Below are positions 17,314 through 25,571 of a stretch of 64,000 bases of DNA, piece after piece. The stretch is from Streptomyces spororaveus (GTDB taxonomy: Bacteria > Actinomycetota > Actinomycetes > Streptomycetales > Streptomycetaceae), in NCBI RefSeq assembly GCF_016755875.1, contig NZ_BNED01000005.1:2232001-2296000 (forward strand), in the 5' to 3' direction. The notes under the pieces are model-generated. The model had not been told where the DNA came from. It ran no database searches and saw nothing but the letters and a program-made list of their open reading frames with translations. Position numbers and translations under genes: made by a program. How positions within the stretch are numbered: the stretch's first letter is position 1; the number at the start of each line of letters is the position of its first letter.

Positions 17314-19521
17314 ATGTCCGTCCCGGCCCGGCACGCTCCGCGCGCCCCCCTCGCCCCCCTCACCCACGACGATCCGCAGCGGCTCGGCGATTTCGGGCTG
17401 CTCGCCCGGCTCGGCAGCGGCGGCATGGGCACGGTCTACCTGGCCCGTTCGGCGGCGGGCCGGACGGTCGCGCTCAAGACCGTGCACGCCCGGATCGCCG
17501 CCGACCCCACCTTCCGTTCCCGGTTCCGGCTGGAGGCGGACGCGGCCCGGGTCATCGGCGACCGCTACGGGGCCCGGGTCTTCGCCGCGGACGCCCTGGC
17601 CGCGACGCCCTGGCTGGCCACCGAGTACGTCATCGGGCCGCAGCTCGACGAGGCCGTCGGGCTCGCCGGCCCGCTGCCCGAGCCCTGTGTCCGCGCCCTG
17701 GGCGCGGACCTCGCCCGGGCGCTGGGCCAGTTGCACCGCTCCGACGTGGTGCACCGGGACCTCAAGCCCTCCAACGTCATGGTCACCGCCGCCGGGCCCA
17801 AGGTCATCGACTTCGGTATCGCGCGGGCCCTCGGCGACGTACGGCTGACCCGTACCGGGGCCGCGGCGGGCACGCCCGCCTTCATGTCGCCCGAGCAGGC
17901 CGGCGGCCTCGAACACTCGCCGGCCGGTGATGTGTTCGCCCTGGCCGGTGTACTGGTCTTCGCGGCGTCCGGACACGGCCCCTTCGGCGGCGGCCGGCCC
18001 GCGGACCTGCTGTACCGGGTGCGGTACGCGGAGCCCGACCTGAGCGGCGTACCGGCGGCGCTGGTTCCCGTACTCACCCGCGCTCTGGGCAAGGACCCGG
18101 CGCAGCGGCCCACGTCGGGCGAGCTGGCCGAGCTGCTGGCGCCCGGCGACGGGCCGTTCGCGGACGCGCTGCCGCAGCCGGTGCTCGCGGAGATCGCCCG
18201 GCGCGCCGCGGCCGTGTGGCAGGAGCCGCCGCACCGGCTGCCGGCGCCCGCCGGAGAGCCGGCCACGGTCGCCGCCGACGGCGGCAGCGGCGGCACGTCG
18301 CGCCGCAGGCTGCTCGCCGTCGGGGGCGGGGTGGCCGGTTCGGTGGCGCTCGCGGCGGGAGGCGGGCTGTGGGCCTGGCTCGGCGGCCGCGGCGATGAGG
18401 AGAAGAAGGCGGAGGCCGGGCCGCCCGCCCTGAAGCCGCCGCCGGAGGCACTGTGGCAGGTCGACAACAACCGGCCGCTGGTGGACGGTGTGCCGGTGCG
18501 GGTGGGCGGCACGATCGTCATGGCCGCGGGGGTCACGACCGTCGGCCTCTCCCCGGAGGACGGCAAGGTCCTGAGGGAGTTCCAGGGGTACGACGGCGCC
18601 TGGCGCACGGCCACCGACGGAACGGCGCTGTACGGGGTCAGGAGACCGGACGCCGCGGACAAGGCGCTCGCGGTGGTGCCGCTGCCCCTGGACACCTCCG
18701 GCGAGCAGGCGCCGCTCGTGCGGCTGCCCGCCTTCGACGGCGGCCAGGTGCTCAACCAGATCCTCGGCGTGGCCGGGGACACCGTGTTCCTCTGCGCCAA
18801 GGCGGCGGGCAGCCAGCAGTGGTTCGTGGTGGCCGCCCAGCTGAAGTCCGGCAAGGAGCTGTGGCGGCAGCCGACGACGGCGCCCTCCGCGGACGCCGTC
18901 AAGCGGCAGCACCCGCTCCCGGTCCGGGCCAAGGCGGTACCCGGCGGTGTGCTGCTGTGGCAGCGGGCGGAGCAGGGTGACGCCCTGCGGGTGTCACTGC
19001 ACGACGCGGGCAGCGGCGCCGAGCGCTGGAGCGCCGCGCTGTCGGCGCTGGGCGCGACCCCCCACGAGCTGGTCACGGACCAGGAGCACGTCTACGTCGG
19101 CGCGGAGACCCTCCAGGCGCTGCGGCTCGCCGACGGCACGGTGGCCTGGTCCTTCGGAAAGGACCGCGACGTCGGCAAGGTGATCGCCCAGCGCCGGTAC
19201 GGCCTTCCGGCGCTCCGGGACGGGGTCGTCCACGCCGTGGAGGGCACCCGTGGCATCGTCGCCGTAGACGCCCGCAGCGGCGCGCTGCGCTGGGCGGAGA
19301 CCGCCCGGGAGGGGATGGACCCGAATCGCGAGATCGCCCCGGTGGTGACCGCGACCCACGTCTACAGCATCGACGCGGCCGGCCTGCGGGCCGTCGACTC
19401 CCGCTCCCACCACGCGGTCTGGCGCTACGAGACGAACGCCAACCTGCTGGCAGCGGACGCGGACGGCAAGCAGCTCTACCTCCGTGAGGAGCGCGTGATG
19501 ATCGCCGTGCCGGCGCGGTAG
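17314..19521 (+). CDS. Receptor-type Ser/Thr protein kinase with PQQ-like beta-propeller, second copy
   Basis: A 735-residue kinase parallel in layout to the one at 14090. Catalytic motifs are intact: GSGGMGTV at 34-41, Lys55, HRDLKPSN at 147-154 and DFG at 166-168. A twin-arginine motif SRRRLL at 329-334 precedes the membrane segment 335-357, followed by about 370 residues of propeller-like repeats. It starts 4 bases after the pseudokinase. Shared architecture indicates local duplication. The stimulus and substrates are unknown. Confidence 0.9.
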   Translation: MSVPARHAPRAPLAPLTHDDPQRLGDFGLLARLGSGGMGTVYLARSAAGRTVALKTVHARIAADPTFRSRFRLEADAARVIGDRYGARVFAADALAATPWLATEYVIGPQLDEAVGLAGPLPEPCVRALGADLARALGQLHRSDVVHRDLKPSNVMVTAAGPKVIDFGIARALGDVRLTRTGAAAGTPAFMSPEQAGGLEHSPAGDVFALAGVLVFAASGHGPFGGGRPADLLYRVRYAEPDLSGVPAALVPVLTRALGKDPAQRPTSGELAELLAPGDGPFADALPQPVLAEIARRAAAVWQEPPHRLPAPAGEPATVAADGGSGGTSRRRLLAVGGGVAGSVALAAGGGLWAWLGGRGDEEKKAEAGPPALKPPPEALWQVDNNRPLVDGVPVRVGGTIVMAAGVTTVGLSPEDGKVLREFQGYDGAWRTATDGTALYGVRRPDAADKALAVVPLPLDTSGEQAPLVRLPAFDGGQVLNQILGVAGDTVFLCAKAAGSQQWFVVAAQLKSGKELWRQPTTAPSADAVKRQHPLPVRAKAVPGGVLLWQRAEQGDALRVSLHDAGSGAERWSAALSALGATPHELVTDQEHVYVGAETLQALRLADGTVAWSFGKDRDVGKVIAQRRYGLPALRDGVVHAVEGTRGIVAVDARSGALRWAETAREGMDPNREIAPVVTATHVYSIDAAGLRAVDSRSHHAVWRYETNANLLAADADGKQLYLREERVMIAVPAR

Positions 19522-19614
19522 CCCTGCCCCCGGGCGGGGTCGGGTCGTCCGTTCGGTCGTGGCGCTCGTCGCGCCCCCTCTGCTCCACGGGTGTCGCGGG
19601 GCGGAGCTCCGGCG

Positions 19615-20463
19615 TCAGGCTCCGGGCGCTCGCTGGACGGTGATGTCGCCGAGGCCGGTCCTCACGTGCACCTTGACGGTCTCCGCGCCCGCCGCGGGGC
19701 CTTCGGCGGAACCGAGGGCGCTGTGGACCGTTCCGGCCTGGGAGTTGATGTCGAGCCAGGCGGCGGTCCCCTGGCGGATCCCGACCTCGACGTCGCCCGC
19801 CTTGGTCTGGAGCTCCACCGTGCCCCGCGCCACTTCCTCGATGCGTACGTTGCCGTTCGAGCTCTTCGCCGACACGGATCCCTGCGCGCGGCCGACGGTG
19901 ATGTTTCCGTTGGCGACCTTCAGCCGCAGTTCCCCCGCCACGTCCTCCAGCCACGTGTTGCCGTTGGAGTTCTTGATGTCGGCCTTGCCGCCGACCGTCC
20001 GGACCCGGACGTCGCCCGATCCGGTGGTGATGTCGGCGTCGCCCGTCGCCGTGTCCAGCCGGACGTCCCCGTGCTGCGTCTTCAGCCGCACCGGGCCGGC
20101 CTGGTCGAGCCGGATGTCGCCGGCGCTGGTGCGGATCTCGCACTCGCCCAGCGTCCCCTTGCAGGTGATGTCGCCCAGCTCCAGCGTTCCGAGGAGGCGC
20201 GAGCCCTGGGGCAGTGCGACGTCGACCGTGACCGAACCGCGTGCACTGAACAGCCCGCGCGCCCTCGGGGTGCGGATCGTCAGCGTGCCGTCGCCGAACT
20301 CGACCCTGGTGTCCTCGGCGGCGCGGACGTCGTCCTTTTTGCCGGCGGTGCGCGGGCGGATCTCGACGACCGTGTCGGTGCGGTCCGTAGCGCTGATCCG
20401 GGCGACTCCCACCTCGACGTGGATGGTCGCGGTGATGGGCCCCTCGGTCTCGTAAGAAGGCAT
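19615..20463 (-). CDS. DUF4097-family beta-strand repeat protein
   Basis: A 282-residue protein made of short repeating beta-strands (for example SGDVRVRTVGGKADIKNSNG, then similar blocks), typical of DUF4097/adhesin-like right-handed beta-solenoids. No signal peptide or membrane segment is seen. The ATG at 20463 is preferred because GAGGACGG lies about 8 bases upstream. It follows the HicB-like gene on the same strand after about 105 bases. Its biochemical role is unknown. Confidence 0.8.
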   Translation of the reverse strand: MPSYETEGPITATIHVEVGVARISATDRTDTVVEIRPRTAGKKDDVRAAEDTRVEFGDGTLTIRTPRARGLFSARGSVTVDVALPQGSRLLGTLELGDITCKGTLGECEIRTSAGDIRLDQAGPVRLKTQHGDVRLDTATGDADITTGSGDVRVRTVGGKADIKNSNGNTWLEDVAGELRLKVANGNITVGRAQGSVSAKSSNGNVRIEEVARGTVELQTKAGDVEVGIRQGTAAWLDINSQAGTVHSALGSAEGPAAGAETVKVHVRTGLGDITVQRAPGA

Positions 20464-20568
20464 GGCTGTCCCGTCCTCGTGAGTCATGTGAAGAAGTCGC
20501 GAGAGTGATCGGCCTCTCGCACGCCGACGTGGCACCCCGGGGCCGACGCGGCCCCGCCGCTGCCCGGC

Positions 20569-21099
20569 CTAGCTCACCCAGCCCGTGAAGCTCTTGCCGC
20601 CGCTGCCGCGCCGGGGTGCCGGACCGTCGGACTGCCGTCCTCCGCCGGGTTCCAGGGCGCCCGAGACGGCCCTGACGATCCAGGCGTTGAGCGAGAGCCC
20701 CTCTCGCGCGGCCGCCTGCTCCGCACGGGCCTTGACGTGGCCGGGGAGTCGGAGGTTGATACGCGCGGTGCTGCCGTCCTCCCCTTCCGGCACGGGCGGA
20801 ACGGCGGACGGGGCGTGCATCTCCTCGAAGCCCTGTGCCGCGAAGGGCTCCTCCCTGGGCGGCGCGGTGACGACGAACTCGGGTTCGAGGCCGCGCAACC
20901 GCACGTCGACCGAACCCGGGGCGAGCTCGCGGGTGACCTCACCCATGGCGTCCGACAGGGCCTTCAGCAGGATGAGTCTGGTGGCCGACTCCAGCGGCGC
21001 GGTGATGCGCTCGGCGAGGGCGCGGGCATCTTCACCACCGGCTTCGGCTGCTACCGCGAGCTCGTTGCGAAGGCTGGCGACATAGGGCGTGAGGTCCAT
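20569..21099 (-). CDS. HicB-like ribbon-helix-helix protein
   Basis: A 176-residue protein. The C-terminal segment (ARINLRLPGHVKARAEQAAAREGLSLNAWIVRAV, about residues 115-150) is an Arc/HicB ribbon-helix-helix motif followed by a short basic tail. The N-terminal part is helical and resembles the partial HicB domain of streptomycete homologues. No HicA toxin is adjacent, so toxin-antitoxin function is doubtful and a DNA-binding regulator of the DUF4097 gene is more likely. An alternative start lies at 21111. Two TGGCGCCA palindromes sit just upstream. Confidence 0.75.
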   Translation of the reverse strand: MDLTPYVASLRNELAVAAEAGGEDARALAERITAPLESATRLILLKALSDAMGEVTRELAPGSVDVRLRGLEPEFVVTAPPREEPFAAQGFEEMHAPSAVPPVPEGEDGSTARINLRLPGHVKARAEQAAAREGLSLNAWIVRAVSGALEPGGGRQSDGPAPRRGSGGKSFTGWVS

Positions 21100-21121
21100 G
21101 CCCCATAGCATGACACACAGA

Positions 21122-21150
21122 TGGCGCCATGGCGAGCCAATCTGGCGCCA
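21122..21150. promoter_or_regulatory. Paired palindromes, candidate autoregulatory operator of the HicB-like protein
   Basis: TGGCGCCA occurs at 21122-21129 and again at 21143-21150, 21 bases apart, i.e. two helical turns. They lie 11-50 bases upstream of the possible starts at 21111 and 21099. Ribbon-helix-helix repressors typically bind such paired short palindromes as dimers of dimers. Confidence 0.6.
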
Positions 21151-21269
21151 CATGTGCCGTCGTTCCTGACATCGCAGGTCAGCGCGTGTGCCACGACGGA
21201 AGAGGATGGCGCCGAGGTGGCACCACACCGACGGCGGGGGCCCGGCCGCGGCCGGGCCCCCGCGCCGCG

Positions 21270-21467
21270 TCACGAGGTCCAGGAGACCTCCGGGCGGGCG
21301 GCGCCTTCGGGGAGGGACCATACGGCGCCGGGCGTCCGGTCGGCCGGGGCCGGAGGTTCGGTGGTACGCGTGACGGCGAGGAGCGCCGTGACGACCGCCG
21401 CCAGCTCCGCCGGGGTCGGGGTTCCGCTCAGGACCCGCAGGAAGGGGTCCGTGTCCGCCGCGCTCAC
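21270..21467 (-). CDS. accE: Acyl-CoA carboxylase epsilon subunit
   Basis: A 65-residue protein typical of the small epsilon subunits that tether actinobacterial acyl-CoA carboxylases. It shows the FLRVLSGTPTPAELAAVVTALLA helix and a C-terminal VWSLP..PEVSWTS segment. The GTG start overlaps the stop of the beta subunit (GTGA), so the two are coupled. It stabilises the complex of a biotinylated alpha chain, encoded elsewhere, with the carboxyltransferase beta chain. Confidence 0.85.
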   Translation of the reverse strand: MSAADTDPFLRVLSGTPTPAELAAVVTALLAVTRTTEPPAPADRTPGAVWSLPEGAARPEVSWTS

Positions 21468-23086
21468 TGGGGCTGGTTCCCGTGCTTGCGGCGCGGCAGC
21501 TGCGTGTCCTTGCGGCGCAGCACCGCGAGGGCGTCGACGAGGCGCGAACGGGTCTCCCCCGGGTCGATGACGTCGTCCACCAGGCCGCGCTCGGCCGCGT
21601 AGTACGGGTGCATCAGCTCGGCCTTGTACTCCTTGACGAGCTGCTGCCGGGTGACCGCGGGATCCTCGGCCTGCGCGATCTGCCGGCGGAAGACCACATT
21701 GGCGGCGGCCTCGGCGCCCATGACGGCGATCTCGTTGGCCGGCCAGGCGAGGGAGATGTCGGCGCCGATGGAGCGGGAGTCCATGACGATGTAGGCGCCG
21801 CCGTAGGCCTTGCGCAGGATGACCTGGATGCGCGGGACGGTGGCGTTGCAGTACGCGTACAGGAGCTTGGCGCCGTGCCGGATGATGCCCCCGTGCTCCT
21901 GGTCGACCCCGGGCAGGAAACCGGGCACGTCGACGAGCGTGACCAGCGGGATGTTGAAGGCGTCGCAGAGCTGCACGAACCGGGCGGCCTTCTCGCTGCT
22001 CTTGATGTCCAGGACACCCGCGAGGGCGGCGGGCTGGTTGGCGACGATGCCGACGACCTGCCCGTCGAGGCGGGCGAGGGCGCAGATGACGCTGTGCGCC
22101 CACTCCTGGTGCACCTCGAACGACTCACCGTCGTCGACGATCTCCTCGATGACCGCCCGCATGTCGTACGCCTGGTTGGCGTCGACCGGGACGATGTCGA
22201 GCAAGGCGTCGGTACGGCGGCCGGCCGGGTCCGACGAAGGGGTGGCTGGCGGCAGTTCGCGGTTGTTGGAGGGCAGCAGCGAGAGCAGGAACCTGACCTC
22301 CTCCAGGCAGGTCTCCTCGTCGTCGTACGCGAAGTGCGCGACGCCGGAGGTGGCGGCGTGCGCGTCGGCGCCGCCCAGCGCGTCCTGGGAGATGGCCTCT
22401 CCGGTGACGGCCTGGATGACGTCCGGGCCGGTGATGAACATCTGCGAGGTGCCGCGCACCATGAAGACGAAGTCGGTGAGCGCGGGCGAGTAGGCCGCGC
22501 CACCGGCGCAGGGCCCCATGATGACGCTGATCTGCGGGATCACTCCGGAGTTGCGTACGTTGCGCTGGAAGATGCCGCCGTAACCCGCGAGTGCGGTGAC
22601 GCCCTCCTGGATACGGGCGCCCGCACCGTCGCACAGGCCCACGATCGGGGCTCCCGCCGACGCGGCCAGATCCATGATCTTGTGGATCTTCTGGGCGTGC
22701 GCCTCGCCCAGTGCGCCGCCGAACACGCGGAAGTCGTGCGCGTAGGCGAAGACCGTACGGCCGTGAACCGGACCCCAGCCGACGATGACGCCGTCCGTGT
22801 AGTGCCGCTTGTCCTCCAGCCCGAAGCCGGTCGCGCGGTGCCGCCTGAACGGCTCGACCTCAGTGAACTCACCTCCGTCGAAGAGGAGTTCCAGTCGTTC
22901 GCGGGCTGTGAGCTTGCCCTTGGCGTGCTGCGCCTCGGTGGCCTTCGGGCTCGGTCCCGCGTGGATCCGGGCGCGCAGCACCTTGAGTTCGCCGAGCCGC
23001 CGCATCATCTGCGGTGGCGCGTCCGGTACTTCCTCGTCCTGCGGCCAGACGGCGGCCGTCAGCGGACTGTCCTCGATGATGCTCAT
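21464..23086 (-). CDS. accB: Acyl-CoA carboxylase carboxyltransferase beta subunit
   Basis: A 540-residue AccD/PccB-type carboxyltransferase that makes malonyl-CoA or methylmalonyl-CoA. Family features include ARERLELLFDGGEFTEVEP, the oxyanion glycines in GLCDGAGARIQEG and GPCAGGAAYSPA, and the C-terminal FLPGVDQEHGGIIRHGAKLLYAY with AYGGAYIVM. The ATG at 23086 begins MSIIEDSPL. Its residues alone do not settle acetyl- versus propionyl-CoA preference. It lies 2.4 kb from the polyketide cluster and next to the mutase-rich region, so it may supply extender units or primary metabolism. Confidence 0.92.
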   Translation of the reverse strand: MSIIEDSPLTAAVWPQDEEVPDAPPQMMRRLGELKVLRARIHAGPSPKATEAQHAKGKLTARERLELLFDGGEFTEVEPFRRHRATGFGLEDKRHYTDGVIVGWGPVHGRTVFAYAHDFRVFGGALGEAHAQKIHKIMDLAASAGAPIVGLCDGAGARIQEGVTALAGYGGIFQRNVRNSGVIPQISVIMGPCAGGAAYSPALTDFVFMVRGTSQMFITGPDVIQAVTGEAISQDALGGADAHAATSGVAHFAYDDEETCLEEVRFLLSLLPSNNRELPPATPSSDPAGRRTDALLDIVPVDANQAYDMRAVIEEIVDDGESFEVHQEWAHSVICALARLDGQVVGIVANQPAALAGVLDIKSSEKAARFVQLCDAFNIPLVTLVDVPGFLPGVDQEHGGIIRHGAKLLYAYCNATVPRIQVILRKAYGGAYIVMDSRSIGADISLAWPANEIAVMGAEAAANVVFRRQIAQAEDPAVTRQQLVKEYKAELMHPYYAAERGLVDDVIDPGETRSRLVDALAVLRRKDTQLPRRKHGNQPQ

Positions 23087-23194
23087 CCGCAAGTCCCTTC
23101 TCGGATCAGTGGCCGCGCAGACTCGCCCCGGCGCCTTGAGGAAGCCTCGAATTCCGGGTGTACCGGCGCCTGCGCCCCGCACTCCACCGGGACG

Positions 23195-23227
23195 CGAGCC
23201 GGACACGAGCCGGGCGCGAGCCGGACA
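23195..23227 (+). promoter_or_regulatory. Three 11-bp iterons upstream of the MMPL exporter, SARP-box-like
   Basis: CGAGCCGGACA, CGAGCCGGGCG and CGAGCCGGACA follow one another without gap. Heptamers GCGAGCC, ACGAGCC and GCGAGCC therefore recur every 11 bp, the periodicity of SARP sites. The block ends about 73 bases before the MMPL start. No clear -10 hexamer follows at the 8-bp spacing seen at the cluster boxes. Confidence 0.5.
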
Positions 23228-23299
23228 CAGAGGGCCCTCCACCTCGTGCGGCGAGCCTGGTCCCACTCCCGTGTCCGTTGACCGAAAGGGCCTTTGGCC

Positions 23300-25507
23300 A
23301 TGTCCGCACTCGCACGCTGGTGCTTCCGACACCGCTGGTCGGTCGTCCTGCTGTGGTTGATCCTGCTCGTCTCCGCCGTGGGCGCCTCGTCCGCGCTGGG
23401 CAGCAAGTACGCCAACGACTTCAACCTGCCCGACACCGATTCCTCCCGCGCCCTGAAACTGCTCGACCAGGCGTTCCCGAACCAGAACGGTGAGACCGAC
23501 ACCATCGTCTGGCACGTCCGCGAGGGCTCCGTACGGGACGCCGCCCCCAGGGAGCGCGTCGAGCAGATGCTCGCCACCGTGGCGAAGCTGCCCGACGTGG
23601 CGAGCGTCGAGAGCCCCTTCGCCGAGGCGGGGGCCATGCAGATCAGTTCCGACGGCCGCACCGCCTACGCGCCGGTCACCTTCTCGAAGGGCGGCGACAA
23701 GCTCACCGCGGAGCAGATGAAGGAGTTCGTGGCCACCGCCCGGGCGGCCGAGCAGGGAGCCGGGCTCCAGGTCGAGGCCGGCGGCAGCGCCGTCAACCTG
23801 GCCGAGGACGAGGGCGGGCACACCTCCGAGCTCGTCGGCGTCCTCGCCGCGGCCGTCGTCCTGTTCCTCGCCTTCGGCTCGCTGTTCGGGATGCTCCTGC
23901 CGCTCGTCACGGCGATCTTCGGCGTGGGTACGGCCGTCTCGGTGATCGGGCTGCTCAGCCACACGATGACCGTGGCCGACCTCTCCTCCGTCCTCGCCAC
24001 CCTCGTGGGCCTCGGCGTGGGCATCGACTACGCCCTGTTCGTGGTCACCCGGCACCGCAAGGGCCTCCTCCTGGGCCTGGACCCGGAGGAGGCGGCCGTA
24101 CGCGCGGTGAACACCTCGGGCCGGGCCGTGATCTTCGCGGGCGGCACCGTGTGCGTGGCGCTGCTCGGCATGTTCACGATGCGGCTCACCTTCCTCAACG
24201 GCGTGGCCCTCGGCTCGGCCCTCACCGTGGTCCTCACCGTGGTCGCCTCGATCACCCTGCTGCCCGCGCTCCTCGGCATCCTCGGCATGCGCGTCCTCAG
24301 CCGCCGGCAGCGGCGCCGGCTCGCCGCGGACGGCCCCGCGCGGACCGGTGCGGCCGGCGCCGCCGAGCGCTGGTCGGCGCTGGTGCAGCGGCGGCCGTGG
24401 CCGCTGGCGGCGCTCGCCGTGCTGCTGATGGCCGCCATCTCGCTCCCCACGCTCTCGCTCCGCCTCGGCTCCTCCGACCAGGGCAACAACGCGGAGGCCA
24501 CCACCTCACGCAGGGCGTACGACCTGCTCGCCGACGGTTTCGGTCCCGGCTTCAACGGCCCGCTCACCATCGTCGCGGAGACTCCCGCCGCCGGGGACCA
24601 CGAGGCCCTGGACTCCCTGGTCGGCCGGCTCAGGGAGGTACCGGGCGTCGCCGAGGTCGCGGCCCTGCCGGCGAAACCCGACGCGACGGTCGGCGTCGTC
24701 CGCGTCGTACCGACCACCTCCCCGCAGGCGGAGGAGACCGACCGGCTCATCGACCGGCTGCGCGCCGACGTGATCCCGCCCGCCGAGCGCGGTACGACCC
24801 TGCGCGCCTACGTCGGCGGCCAGACCGCCCTGTTCAAGGACTTCGCGACCGTACTCGGGCACCGGCTGCCGCTGTTCATCGGGGTGATCGTGGCCCTCGG
24901 GTTCGTCCTGCTGCTGCTCGCCTTCCGGTCCGTCGTCGTACCGCTGACGGCCGCCGTGATGAACCTCGTCGCCGCGGCGGCGTCGTTCGGCCTGCTGGTG
25001 GCACTGTTCCAGTGGGGCTGGGGCGGTGAGGCCGTCGCCGCGGGCCGCGCCGGACCCATCGAGGCGTTCCTGCCCATGATCATGCTGTCGCTGCTCTTCG
25101 GACTCTCGATGGACTACCAGGTGTTCCTGGTCAGCCGCATGCACGAGGAGTGGGTGCAGTCCGGGGACAACGCCCGCGCGGTGCGGGTCGGTCTCGCCGA
25201 GACCAGCCGGGTCATCAACTCCGCGGCCGTCATCATGATCTGTGTCTTCAGCGCGTTCGTGCTCACGGGTGAGCGGCAGATGGCGATGTTCGGGATCGGG
25301 CTCGCGGGTGCGGTCGCGATGGACGCCTTCGTCCTGCGTACCGTGCTGGTCCCGGCGCTGATGCACGTACTGGGCCGGGCCAACTGGTGGCTGCCGGCCT
25401 GGCTGGACCGGTGGCTGCCGCACGTGGCGGTGGAGCCGGCCGAGGAGCCCGTGCTCACCGCGCCCGAGGACCGGCGGCAGCCGGTGGGAGCGGGCGACCA
25501 CGCCTGA
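23300..25507 (+). CDS. MMPL-family membrane transporter
   Basis: A 735-residue RND-superfamily exporter of the actinobacterial MMPL type, usually moving lipids or natural products. The N-terminal membrane helix (WCFRHRWSVVLLWLILLVSAVG) is followed by an extracytoplasmic domain, helices at about 175-330, a second external domain and the C-terminal helix bundle containing GLSMDYQVFLVSRMHEEW. The ATG at 23300 follows GAAAGGG. It is divergent from accB and ends before a strong terminator, just outside the core gene cluster. Iterons upstream may tie it to cluster regulation. Confidence 0.88.
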   Translation: MSALARWCFRHRWSVVLLWLILLVSAVGASSALGSKYANDFNLPDTDSSRALKLLDQAFPNQNGETDTIVWHVREGSVRDAAPRERVEQMLATVAKLPDVASVESPFAEAGAMQISSDGRTAYAPVTFSKGGDKLTAEQMKEFVATARAAEQGAGLQVEAGGSAVNLAEDEGGHTSELVGVLAAAVVLFLAFGSLFGMLLPLVTAIFGVGTAVSVIGLLSHTMTVADLSSVLATLVGLGVGIDYALFVVTRHRKGLLLGLDPEEAAVRAVNTSGRAVIFAGGTVCVALLGMFTMRLTFLNGVALGSALTVVLTVVASITLLPALLGILGMRVLSRRQRRRLAADGPARTGAAGAAERWSALVQRRPWPLAALAVLLMAAISLPTLSLRLGSSDQGNNAEATTSRRAYDLLADGFGPGFNGPLTIVAETPAAGDHEALDSLVGRLREVPGVAEVAALPAKPDATVGVVRVVPTTSPQAEETDRLIDRLRADVIPPAERGTTLRAYVGGQTALFKDFATVLGHRLPLFIGVIVALGFVLLLLAFRSVVVPLTAAVMNLVAAAASFGLLVALFQWGWGGEAVAAGRAGPIEAFLPMIMLSLLFGLSMDYQVFLVSRMHEEWVQSGDNARAVRVGLAETSRVINSAAVIMICVFSAFVLTGERQMAMFGIGLAGAVAMDAFVLRTVLVPALMHVLGRANWWLPAWLDRWLPHVAVEPAEEPVLTAPEDRRQPVGAGDHA

Positions 25508-25525
25508 GCCGGGCCCCGCGGAGCA

Positions 25526-25571
25526 TGACGAAGGCCCTGTCCCCCGCTGGTCGGGGACAGGGCCTTCGTCA
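25526..25571. terminator. Strong bidirectional terminator, left border of the gene cluster
   Basis: A 19-bp perfect stem joins 25526-25544 to 25553-25571 (arm ends TGACGAAGG / CCTTCGTCA) around an 8-base loop. It lies between the convergent MMPL and oxidoreductase genes, and the right arm contains the stop codon of the oxidoreductase gene. Confidence 0.85.

Noticed and set aside
20569..21099. HicAB toxin-antitoxin module
   Set aside because: No HicA-like small toxin frame is found on either side; only a ribbon-helix-helix protein is supported.
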